This document shows, piece by piece, positions 1-5,191 of a stretch of 5,191 nt of DNA; position 1 is the first letter of the stretch; each line of letters opens with the position of its first letter. Source of the stretch: Actinomycetota bacterium (lineage in GTDB: Bacteria; Actinomycetota; Acidimicrobiia; IMCC26256; JACDBD01); contig JACDBD010000008.1 in NCBI GenBank assembly GCA_013695115.1, positions 1 through 5,191 on the forward strand. The letters are read 5' to 3'. The notes beneath the pieces were generated by a model. It saw only the letters and a list, made by a program, of their open reading frames with translations, was not told the DNA's origin and made no database searches. Both the position numbers and the translations under genes were made by a program.

Positions 1-56
1 GGCGGGAACCCTACGGCCCGAGCCCCTCGACCACCCGACCCGGCCGAGCCCCGGTG

Positions 57-88
57 ACCGGCCAGCACCCAACCGGCCAGCACCCAAC
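57..88. repeat. Two-copy 15-bp tandem repeat
   Basis: ACCGGCCAGCACCCA occurs at 57-71 and again, identically, at 72-86, and the period carries on for two more bases. A shorter copy of its core, GCCAGCAC, follows at 97-104. The copies lie just downstream of the amidohydrolase stop codon. The unit length is a multiple of three, so it would keep frame if it lies in the tail of a convergent gene, but that is not established. It looks like a local slippage duplication. Confidence 0.8.
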
Positions 89-98
89 AGGAGGGTGC
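80..98 (-). terminator. Possible hairpin terminator of the amidohydrolase gene
   Basis: GCACCC (80-85) pairs with GGGTGC (93-98) around a 7-nt loop, giving a 6-bp stem that begins 11 nt after the amidohydrolase stop on the minus strand. No T-tract follows, so it is not a classical intrinsic terminator. GC-rich actinobacteria often use stem-loops without a U-tail, so the role is plausible from position. The upstream repeat copy (GCACCC at 65-70) could form the same stem with a longer loop. Confidence 0.35.
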
Positions 99-108
99 CA
101 GCACGACG

Positions 109-1593
109 CTACGGGTACGTAGAAACCCTCGGGTTGGCCGTCCGCTCGACGGTCCAGGGGTGTTCGCGTGTGAACGTGGCCTCGACGTCGCGACGGGCGA
201 CCGGGCCGTAGGTGCGGTTGGATCGAAGGCCAGCGCCGTCGTCGTTGGCGGCGGGGCAGCCGGCCGGCGGGGGAGCGATACCGAACAGCGCGGCGGCGTT
301 GGCCGACAGGATTTGCTGCTTGACGTCGTCGGTGAGCGCCGGATACCCGAAGCGCTCCTGAAACTCGGGCGTGATCTGAAAGGCGCGGAACGCGGCGATC
401 TGGTCCTGGGGTGAGCCGTACCAGATCGAGTCGGTGCCCCACACGATCCGGTCGGCGCCGAACTCGGCCAGCAGCTTCCCGAGAACATGGGCGGCCTGGG
501 TCGGGTCGCCCATCACGCTGCGCCAGGTCGAGCCCAGCTCGGGGTAGATGTTGCCGTCCTTGCCGATGCCGGCGGTGCGGGCGCTGGTGATCAGCCGGTT
601 CACGCCCTGCGTCGCGGTCTCGGGCGTGTACGGCCCCTCGGTCTCGCCCGGCTCGTAGCCCGAGTGGTACACGACGAACTTGATGTCGGGGTTGGCTTCG
701 GCCGCGGGGCCGATGTCGATCGGGTCGGCGTACCCGCGGTTGGGGCCGCCGACGAGGCCGAAGCCCTTGTGCACCGCGACGATCTTTGGACCGAGCTCGC
801 GCACGTTCTCGAGGAACGCCACCCCCGACTGCGAGACGCCCGCTTCGTGGTCGTCGAGCCACCACGGCGGTCCGCCGGCGTGCGTGTACACCTTCCAGGC
901 CGCGATCTTGTGCTCCTCGCGCAATAGCCGCATCGCCTCGAGCTGCTCGGCGGCGGTGCCGATGCTCGGGAACGTCTGGCCCTGGGTCAGTACCCGACCG
1001 CGCCCGCACAGCTCGGTGACGAGCCGCTTGACCGTCTCCATGTCCTCGATGGAGAGCGGGTTGGCGTCGCCGGGGATCGGGATCGACGACATCACGAGCA
1101 TGTCGGTGTCGCTCTTGAGCAGCATCTCCTCGACGAGGTGGTCGACCGCGAAGCAGGCGCGGGGGTCGGTCTCGCCGCAGTTCTTCTGCGGGAAGAGGTT
1201 GCCGAGGACTCCGAGTTCGCCGGGCTGGGCGAGGTCGAAGTTGAGGTAGTGCACCTGCACGTCGAAGATGAACTCGTCGCCGCCGAGGAAGGATCGGGCG
1301 ACGTCGGCGTCGGAGGCGGCGTCGACGGGGAGGTTGTAGCGACCGCCGGTCGCACCGTGGGCCTCGCGGGCGGTGCGGTCGAGCACCGTGAGCATGAGCG
1401 CGGCGCCCGCCACCGAACGGAGGAACGTCCGCCGGGACAAGCCGAGGCGGCGGGCCTGGCGGTCGGCCTCGTCGCGCGTGCGCCGGATCGTCTCGGCCGC
1501 GACCGGCGTGATCGGAAGCGGCAGGAACTCGCCGTTGGAGCAGGGCTCGAGCTTGATCGGCAGCTCGGCGTCGGGATCGTGGCGGTCGTCCAT
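109..1593 (-). CDS. Tat-exported amidohydrolase-family (amidohydrolase 2) metal-dependent hydrolase
   Basis: The product is 494 residues and probably folds as a TIM-barrel hydrolase of the amidohydrolase-2 / ACMSD-like group, acting outside the cytoplasm; the substrate is unknown. A twin-arginine motif SRRTFLRS (53-60) precedes a short hydrophobic stretch (61-71), so export by Tat is likely. The n-region before it is long, about 52 residues, with a PCSNGEFLP segment. Likely active-site elements, in barrel order, are DVQVH (111-115), WKVYTH (233-238), VHKG with H275, VVYHSG with H310, and WGTDS with D388. The segment ILSANAAALFGI (428-439) is typical of the barrel's end in this family. The usual HxH metal motif reads Q113-V-H115 here. 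The ATG at 1593 was chosen because GAGGGAG lies 7 nt before it; the adjacent GTG at 1596 is a weaker alternative. The gene is divergent from the alpha/beta hydrolase. The family call is firm; an exact function is not. Confidence 0.9.
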   Translation of the reverse strand: MDDRHDPDAELPIKLEPCSNGEFLPLPITPVAAETIRRTRDEADRQARRLGLSRRTFLRSVAGAALMLTVLDRTAREAHGATGGRYNLPVDAASDADVARSFLGGDEFIFDVQVHYLNFDLAQPGELGVLGNLFPQKNCGETDPRACFAVDHLVEEMLLKSDTDMLVMSSIPIPGDANPLSIEDMETVKRLVTELCGRGRVLTQGQTFPSIGTAAEQLEAMRLLREEHKIAAWKVYTHAGGPPWWLDDHEAGVSQSGVAFLENVRELGPKIVAVHKGFGLVGGPNRGYADPIDIGPAAEANPDIKFVVYHSGYEPGETEGPYTPETATQGVNRLITSARTAGIGKDGNIYPELGSTWRSVMGDPTQAAHVLGKLLAEFGADRIVWGTDSIWYGSPQDQIAAFRAFQITPEFQERFGYPALTDDVKQQILSANAAALFGIAPPPAGCPAANDDGAGLRSNRTYGPVARRDVEATFTREHPWTVERTANPRVSTYP

Positions 1594-1600
1594 CACATGG

Positions 1601-1607
1601 CTCCCTC
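1601..1607 (-). promoter_or_regulatory. Ribosome binding site of the amidohydrolase
   Basis: GAGGGAG on the minus strand ends 7 nt before the ATG at 1593. It fixes that start within an upstream-open frame that would otherwise run antisense through the neighbouring gene. It is the only clear Shine-Dalgarno sequence at a start in this window. Confidence 0.7.
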
Positions 1608-1610
1608 GCT

Positions 1611-1633
1611 CGGCGCCGGGATACCCGGCGCCG
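1611..1633 (-). promoter_or_regulatory. Strong hairpin in the amidohydrolase 5' leader
   Basis: CGGCGCCGGG (1611-1620) and CCCGGCGCCG (1624-1633) are exact reverse complements separated by 3 nt. In the amidohydrolase mRNA this would form a 10-bp, all-GC stem with a tri-nucleotide loop, ending 3 nt upstream of the GAGGGAG ribosome binding site. It could modulate translation or transcript stability, or be a protein-binding palindrome at the DNA level. No T-tract follows, so attenuation by a classical terminator is less likely. The structure is seen directly; its role is inferred. Confidence 0.6.
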
Positions 1634-1666
1634 CCCTTCGGGTCGCTCGTCCGCACCGGGGCGCTC

Positions 1667-1672
1667 ACCCTA
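1667..1672 (-). promoter_or_regulatory. Candidate -10 box for the amidohydrolase
   Basis: TAGGGT on the minus strand fits the actinobacterial TAnnnT pattern. Transcription would begin near 1660, giving a leader of about 65 nt that contains the 1611-1633 hairpin and the ribosome binding site. Seventeen nt upstream of the box is GTGCAA, one arm of the 1690-1706 palindrome, which resembles a -35 box only poorly. Confidence 0.35.
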
Positions 1673-1689
1673 CGCCGCCGGGACACCTT

Positions 1690-1706
1690 TTGCACGGCGC
1701 GTGCAA
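1690..1706. promoter_or_regulatory. Palindromic operator candidate between divergent hydrolase genes
   Basis: TTGCACG (1690-1696) and CGTGCAA (1700-1706) form a perfect 7-bp inverted repeat with a GCG centre. It lies between the two divergent start codons, 4 nt upstream of the plus-strand -10-like box (1711-1716) and 17 nt from the minus-strand one (1667-1672). A dimeric repressor bound here would cover the -35 region of both promoters. Length and symmetry suit LacI-, TetR- or MarR-type dimers, but no regulator gene lies in the window and the family cannot be assigned. Confidence 0.5.
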
Positions 1707-1710
1707 GAGC

Positions 1711-1716
1711 TAGGTT
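1711..1716 (+). promoter_or_regulatory. -10-like box for the alpha/beta hydrolase
   Basis: TAGGTT fits TAnnnT and lies exactly 6 nt before A1723, the expected first codon, so transcription could start on the first base of the coding region and give a leaderless mRNA. TTGCAC at 1690-1695 could act as the -35 box with a short 15-nt spacer. The box's TAG is also the in-frame stop that bounds the reading frame upstream, so the gene cannot begin earlier than 1714. Confidence 0.45.
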
Positions 1717-1722
1717 CGGCCC

Positions 1723-2559
1723 ATCGAAACGCTCGAGGTCGCCGTCGGCCCGCTGACGTTCGAGGCCCGGGCCGAGGGCCCGGCCGACGGCGAGGTCGTG
1801 CTCCTGCTGCACGGGTTCCCGCAGACCTCCTTCGCCTGGCGGCACCAGCTCGACGCGCTCGGCGGGGCGGGGTATCGGGCGGTTGCACCGGACCAGCGCG
1901 GGTACTCGCGCCGCGCCCGCCCGCCCGAGGTGGCCGAGTACCACCAGGAGCGACTGGTCGAGGACGCGATCGGGATGGCCGACGCCCTCGGCGCCGACCG
2001 GTTCCATGTCGTCGGCCACGACTTCGGCGGGCTGGTGGCGTGGCACACCGCCGCCCGGCACGGCGACCGGCTGGCGACGCTCACGTCGGTCTCGACGCCC
2101 CACCCCCGTGCGATGGCGCGTTCGATCCTCGAGGGCGGCGAGCAGGCGGAGAAGTCGAGCTACATGCTGTTCTTCCAGTCGCCGGAGGCGGAAGGCTTCT
2201 TCCTCGACAATGACGCCGCTGGTCTGCGCGGCCTCTACGAGACGGTGGGTCTCAGCGACACCGACGACTACCTGCGCGTCCTGGGCGAGCGCGCCGCGAT
2301 GACCGCCGCACTCAACTGGTACCGGGCGCTCGACCGCGACGTCATCGAGCGGATGGGGGAGATCACGACGCCGACGCTCTACGCGTGGAGCACCGAGGAT
2401 CCCGCGCTCGGCCGGGAGGCGGCGGAGGAGACCGCCGAGCACGTCGAGGGGCCCTATCGCTTCGAGGTACTGGAGGGCGTCGGCCACTTCATCCCCGAGG
2501 AGGCGCCGGACGCGCTGAATCGGCTGCTGTTGGACCACATCGGCGTGTCGGCCGGCTGA
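1723..2559 (+). CDS. Alpha/beta hydrolase with Asp nucleophile (epoxide hydrolase / dehalogenase type)
   Basis: Counted from ATC 1723, the product is 278 residues, a normal length for a cytoplasmic cap-domain hydrolase. The oxyanion motif HGFP is at 30-33, followed by DQRGYS (57-62). The nucleophile elbow GHDFGG (98-103) puts Asp100 where esterases have Ser, which points to epoxide hydrolases, haloalkane dehalogenases or fluoroacetate dehalogenases. A cap-domain NWYRA segment with Tyr200 resembles the ring-opening Tyr of epoxide hydrolases. D226 in WSTEDPALG and H255 in GVGHFIPEEAP complete the triad. HGxP plus the cap Tyr makes epoxide hydrolase the best guess, but the substrate cannot be fixed. 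The start is a problem: between stop TAG 1711-1713 and GTG 1798 there is no ATG, GTG or TTG. GTG 1798 would begin the protein inside the HGFP strand and remove the first beta-strands, so ATC 1723, or less likely CTG 1753, is proposed. It is divergent from the amidohydrolase. Confidence 0.88.
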   Translation: METLEVAVGPLTFEARAEGPADGEVVLLLHGFPQTSFAWRHQLDALGGAGYRAVAPDQRGYSRRARPPEVAEYHQERLVEDAIGMADALGADRFHVVGHDFGGLVAWHTAARHGDRLATLTSVSTPHPRAMARSILEGGEQAEKSSYMLFFQSPEAEGFFLDNDAAGLRGLYETVGLSDTDDYLRVLGERAAMTAALNWYRALDRDVIERMGEITTPTLYAWSTEDPALGREAAEETAEHVEGPYRFEVLEGVGHFIPEEAPDALNRLLLDHIGVSAG

Positions 2560-2572
2560 GACAGCGCGCCGG

Positions 2573-2578
2573 TACGCT
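2573..2578 (+). promoter_or_regulatory. -10-like box for the propeller gene
   Basis: TACGCT fits TAnnnT and ends 6 nt before the GTG at 2585. No Shine-Dalgarno sequence is visible upstream of that start, so a leaderless transcript is plausible. No good -35 box is seen. The gap from the preceding stop is only 25 bp, so read-through from the hydrolase gene is also possible. Confidence 0.35.
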
Positions 2579-2584
2579 CGCCCG

Positions 2585-4156
2585 GTGGCACAGGGGGAGA
2601 CGCCGTCGAGGCGGGCGGAGCGGCGGCGGGTCGAGCGGCGGAGGCGTCGGGGCCGGGTGCTGGCGATCGTGGCCGCCGGCGTCGTGGTCGCGGGGGCCGC
2701 CGGCGTCGGTATCGTCCTCCTGACCGGCGATGACGGCGGCGGGGGACCGGCTCGACGAGCCTCCTCCCCCGAGACGACCACGACGACCACGGCCCCCTCG
2801 ACCACGACGACCGCGCCGCCCTTCGTCGGCTTCGTCGACCCTGCGTCGGTGGGGCAGCCCTACGGCACCACCGTGCCCGGCGTCCTCACCTTCCGGGGCA
2901 ACCCCACCCGTACGTACTACGGCCAGGGGCCCATACCGGCGGCGCCCCGGGCGGTCTGGCAGTACCCCGGCGCCTCGATGTGCTCGCTGTCGGAGGACGG
3001 GGGCGAGGTCACCAACTGGTGCGGGACGGGCTGGACCGGGCAGCCGGCGGTGTTCGAGCGCGACGGGCGCACCTGGGTGGTCTTCGGCGCTTACGACCGG
3101 GCGGTGCACTTCGTCGACGCCGCCACCGGCCAGGACATCATCCCGCCCTTCCCGACCGGCGACATCATCAAGGGGTCGGTCACCATCGACCCCGACGGGT
3201 ACCCGCTCGTCTACACCGGCTCGCGCGACGGCTTCTACCGCGTGATCGCGTTCGACCGACCCCAGCCCACCGAGCTGTGGAGGCTCTCGGGCGACGAGGT
3301 GCAGCCGACGAAATGGAACGACGACTGGGACGGCAGCGCGCTCGTGCTGAACGACTTCCTCTTCGAGGGGGGCGAGAACAGCCAGTTCCACGTCGCGAAG
3401 CTCAACCGGGCCACCGGTCCCGACGGGCTGGTCACGGTCGCCCCCCAGCTCGTGTTCAATGCGCCCGGCTGGGACGACGAGCTCATCGCCGCGGTCGGCG
3501 ACGAGGTGTCGATCGAGAACTCGGTCGCGGTGATCGGCGACACCGTGTATTTCGCCAACTCCGGCGGCCTGGTGCAGGGCTGGGACATCAGCGGGCTCCG
3601 CACGGGCGCGGGACCGCCGACCCGGGTGTTCCGCTTCTGGGTCGGCGAGGACGTCGACGCGTCGGTCGTGGTCGACGCCGAGGGAATGCTCTATGTCGGC
3701 GCGGAGTGGGAGAAGCACCGGCCCCGCGCCGCCGAGGTGGGGCAGATCCTGAAGCTGAACCCGGCAGCACCCAATCCGGTGGTGTGGGCCATCAAGGACC
3801 AGGGCGCGGACACGGCCGGCGTCTGGGGGACGCCGGGCCTCTACCAGGACCTGGTGATCGTCCCCACCAACGGGGGCCGCGTGCTCGGCATCGACCGCGC
3901 CACCGGCGCGGTGCGTTGGGAGAAACAGCTCCCCGGGCCGGTGTGGCAGTCGCCGGTGATCGTCGACGGCATCTGGATCCAGGGGGACTGCGGCGGGGTG
4001 CTGCACGCCTACGACGTGCGCAACACCCTCGTCGACCCGCCCGAGCTGTGGTCGGTGACCCTCGGAGGCTGCATCGAGTCGACCCCGACCGTGTGGAAGG
4101 GCCGCATCTACGTGGCCACCAGGGCGGGGTCGTTCTTCGCCATCGGGGACGCCTGA
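2585..4156 (+). CDS. Membrane-anchored PQQ-like beta-propeller repeat protein
   Basis: The product is 523 residues. A very basic N-terminus (9-24, mostly Arg) precedes one membrane segment (about 25-47), so the C-terminal part should lie outside the cell. A Gly- then Thr/Pro-rich linker (51-79) likely spans the wall. The propeller begins near LTFRGNPTRTYYGQGP (101-116) and runs to the end. Repeat signatures include VHFVDAATGQ, GRVLGIDRATGAVRWEKQLPGPVWQSPVIVDG and GRIYVATRAGSFFAIGDA, the Trp-rich pattern of PQQ-binding-like blades. No dehydrogenase active-site motif was recognised, so this is more likely a binding or scaffold protein than a quinoprotein enzyme. It has only four cysteines, C133/C146 and C469/C496, near the two ends of the propeller. 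GTG 2585 is chosen because it gives the basic-then-hydrophobic N-terminus. The ligand is unknown. Confidence 0.88.
   Translation: MAQGETPSRRAERRRVERRRRRGRVLAIVAAGVVVAGAAGVGIVLLTGDDGGGGPARRASSPETTTTTTAPSTTTTAPPFVGFVDPASVGQPYGTTVPGVLTFRGNPTRTYYGQGPIPAAPRAVWQYPGASMCSLSEDGGEVTNWCGTGWTGQPAVFERDGRTWVVFGAYDRAVHFVDAATGQDIIPPFPTGDIIKGSVTIDPDGYPLVYTGSRDGFYRVIAFDRPQPTELWRLSGDEVQPTKWNDDWDGSALVLNDFLFEGGENSQFHVAKLNRATGPDGLVTVAPQLVFNAPGWDDELIAAVGDEVSIENSVAVIGDTVYFANSGGLVQGWDISGLRTGAGPPTRVFRFWVGEDVDASVVVDAEGMLYVGAEWEKHRPRAAEVGQILKLNPAAPNPVVWAIKDQGADTAGVWGTPGLYQDLVIVPTNGGRVLGIDRATGAVRWEKQLPGPVWQSPVIVDGIWIQGDCGGVLHAYDVRNTLVDPPELWSVTLGGCIESTPTVWKGRIYVATRAGSFFAIGDA
2774..2812 (+). repeat. Thr-codon low-complexity repeat in the propeller gene linker
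   Basis: ACGACCACG is repeated in tandem at 2774-2791, and another run of ACC/ACG codons follows at 2801-2812 after Ala-Pro-Ser. It encodes the Thr runs of the extracytoplasmic linker (residues 64-76). Such tracts vary in length between relatives and are typical of surface proteins in high-GC actinobacteria. Confidence 0.75.
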
Positions 4157-4220
4157 CGCGCGTTTCTGCAGGTCAGCGGGGTGAACGGCCGGTATCCCCG
4201 TAGCTGTCATACCCCCTCGT

Positions 4221-4226
4221 CACAAT
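4221..4226 (+). promoter_or_regulatory. Possible -10 box for rmuC
   Basis: CACAAT differs from TATAAT at two positions and ends exactly 6 nt before the ATG at 4233, the same spacing as at the two preceding genes. The sequence between box and start, TCGGGAC, has only a weak GGGA that is too close to the ATG for a good Shine-Dalgarno sequence. No -35 box is evident in the 76-bp gap. Confidence 0.3.
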
Positions 4227-4232
4227 CGGGAC

Positions 4233-5191
4233 ATGACCGTGATCCTCGTGATCCTCGTGATCCTCGTCCTGGCCGTGGCCGGGCTCGGCGCCGCACTCGT
4301 CCTCGTGGTGCGGCGTCCCCCGATCGATCAGGCCGCGCTGCTCGAGCAGCTCGTCACCACCAATCAGGCCCAGCTCAAGACCCAGCACGACCTCGCCGCG
4401 GCCGAGCTCGAGGGCAAGCGTTCGCTCATCGACCAGCAGCTCACGGTCATGACCGATCGGCTCGACCGTGTCGGTGGGCTCGTTCAGGAGCTCGAGACCG
4501 ACCGCGAGCGCAAGTTCGGGCAGCTCAGCGCGCAGCTGAGCCAGCAGCACGAGGGTCTGTCGTCGCTCCTCGAGACGACCCAGAGCCTGCGTGAGGTGCT
4601 CTCGAGCACGAAGGCCCGGGGGCGGTGGGGTGAGCGCATGGCCGAGGACGTGCTGCGACTCTCCGGTCTGATCGAGAACGTCAACTACCGCAAGCAGCGG
4701 GGCATCGAGGGCGGCGTGCCCGACTTCACCTTCCTGCTGCCGAACGACCTCCTGCTGCACATGGACGTCAAGTTCCCCCTCGACAACTACGTCCGCTGCA
4801 TCGAAGCCGAGTCCGAGCTCGACGAGCGTCGGTACCGCGACGACTTCCTGCGCGACGTGCGCGGCCACGTGAAGACGCTGGCGTCGCGCACCTACATCGA
4901 CCCCCAGGGGGGCACCGTCGACTTCGTGCTCCTGTTCATTCCCAACGACAGCCTGTACACGTTCATCCACGAGCACGACGACTCGATCCTCGACGAGGCC
5001 GCGGGCCGGCACGTGGTGTTCTGCTCGCCGCTAACCCTGTTCGCGGTGCTCGCCCTGATCCGACAGACGATCGACAACGTCGCCTTGGCCCGGACCTCCG
5101 ACGAGATCCTCGCCCTACTGGGCGCGTTCAAGAAGCAGTGGGGGGCGTTCGTCGAGAAGATGGACAAGCTCGACCGGTCGCTCACGACCGC
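4233..5191 (+). CDS. rmuC: DNA recombination protein RmuC, 3' end beyond window
   Basis: The frame is open from ATG 4233 to the window end, giving 319 residues without a stop, so the C-terminus is missing. A membrane segment made largely of Val/Ile/Leu (3-26) is followed by a long, heptad-like Gln/Glu/Leu-rich coiled coil (about 33-125). The RmuC nuclease-like domain then begins: GRWGE (130-134), DVKFPL (178-183) and FIPND (235-239), followed by a SPLTLFAVL segment. This order is characteristic of RmuC. The family is predicted to have a PD-(D/E)XK-like nuclease fold; in E. coli rmuC limits inversion at short inverted repeats. The protein is probably anchored in the membrane with the domain in the cytoplasm. 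It follows the propeller gene by 76 bp with no obvious functional link. The family call is strong. Confidence 0.93.
   Translation, partial: MTVILVILVILVLAVAGLGAALVLVVRRPPIDQAALLEQLVTTNQAQLKTQHDLAAAELEGKRSLIDQQLTVMTDRLDRVGGLVQELETDRERKFGQLSAQLSQQHEGLSSLLETTQSLREVLSSTKARGRWGERMAEDVLRLSGLIENVNYRKQRGIEGGVPDFTFLLPNDLLLHMDVKFPLDNYVRCIEAESELDERRYRDDFLRDVRGHVKTLASRTYIDPQGGTVDFVLLFIPNDSLYTFIHEHDDSILDEAAGRHVVFCSPLTLFAVLALIRQTIDNVALARTSDEILALLGAFKKQWGAFVEKMDKLDRSLTT
4239..4265 (+). repeat. Three-copy 9-bp tandem repeat in the rmuC membrane segment
   Basis: GTGATCCTC is present three times without a mismatch, at 4239-4247, 4248-4256 and 4257-4265. It encodes Val-Ile-Leu three times at residues 3-11, the start of the membrane helix. 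Gain or loss of a unit keeps the frame and would change helix length by three residues. Confidence 0.9.

Larger units (their letters stand above)
1..108. other. Intergenic or gene-end region, no gene called
   Basis: No gene can be assigned here. Two plus-strand frames are open from the window edge: one ends at TGA 55-57, the other at TAG 118-120, just past the stop of the minus-strand amidohydrolase. Either could be the tail of a convergent gene, but their short Pro/Arg/Gly-rich translations match nothing I recognise, and third-position GC does not favour one frame. The region contains a 15-bp tandem repeat and a small hairpin, listed separately. Confidence 0.4.

Noticed and set aside
11..1009. 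332-codon minus-strand open frame overlapping the amidohydrolase
   Set aside because: It is an Arg-rich frame-shifted shadow of the amidohydrolase. It includes the tandem repeat only by chance and has no recognisable motif.
1798..2559. GTG 1798 as start of the alpha/beta hydrolase
   Set aside because: It would place the HG motif at residues 5-6 and remove the first beta-strands. No properly spaced ribosome binding site precedes it.
1594..2805. Long minus-strand open frame running antisense through the alpha/beta hydrolase into the amidohydrolase
   Set aside because: Its translation is Arg/Val-rich low-complexity sequence typical of antisense frames in GC-rich DNA. The plus strand encodes a complete set of hydrolase motifs, and the true amidohydrolase start at 1593 has its own ribosome binding site.
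4177..4200. CGGGG / CCCCG hairpin after the propeller gene as a terminator
   Set aside because: The stem is only 5 bp with a 14-nt loop and no T-tract, which is too weak in DNA this GC-rich.
2489..4210. 573-codon minus-strand open frame opposite the propeller gene
   Set aside because: It is a mirror of GC-rich codon use in the sense gene; the translation shows no domain, while the plus strand gives membrane anchor, linker and propeller repeats in order.
4523..4541. Inverted repeat GCTCAG / CTGAGC inside rmuC
   Set aside because: It lies in the coiled-coil coding region, where repeated Gln-Leu-Ser codons give such symmetry by chance. There is no reason to assign a role.
4173..5012. 279-codon minus-strand open frame opposite rmuC
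   Set aside because: The plus strand carries the RmuC signatures without interruption; the minus frame is its antisense shadow.

Overview
The window is very GC-rich and has the codon use of a high-GC actinobacterium. The Thr/Pro linker of the third gene (TTTTTTAPSTTTTAPP) and the start sites with no visible ribosome binding site suggest the class Acidimicrobiia (Ilumatobacter-like) or a relative. That placement is inference from style, not a phylogenetic result.

Layout: positions 1-108 carry no callable gene but hold a 15-bp tandem repeat and a possible hairpin terminator. Positions 109-1593 (minus strand) encode a Tat-exported amidohydrolase-2-type metal-dependent hydrolase of 494 residues. 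The 129-bp gap 1594-1722 separates it from a divergent alpha/beta hydrolase (plus strand, 1723-2559) with an Asp nucleophile, of the epoxide hydrolase / dehalogenase type. The gap holds a 7+3+7 palindrome (1690-1706), -10-like boxes facing both ways, and a strong 10-bp hairpin in the amidohydrolase leader. After only 25 bp comes a membrane-anchored PQQ-like beta-propeller protein (2585-4156, plus strand). After a further 76 bp comes rmuC (plus strand, from 4233), cut off by the window end at 5191.

How the genes may work together: the divergent hydrolase pair around a shared palindrome looks like a small co-regulated catabolic or detoxification unit, with one enzyme exported and one cytoplasmic. 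No substrate can be named. The propeller protein and RmuC look like unrelated chromosomal genes that happen to point the same way.

The most unusual points are these. (a) The alpha/beta hydrolase has no ATG, GTG or TTG where the family's N-terminus should begin; the expected first codon is ATC. (b) All three plus-strand genes have a -10-like box exactly 6 nt before the first codon, the geometry of leaderless transcripts. (c) The amidohydrolase has Gln in place of the first His of the usual HxH metal motif. I found no CRISPR array, tRNA, rRNA, insertion sequence or phage gene, and nothing amounting to a clearly new multi-gene system.
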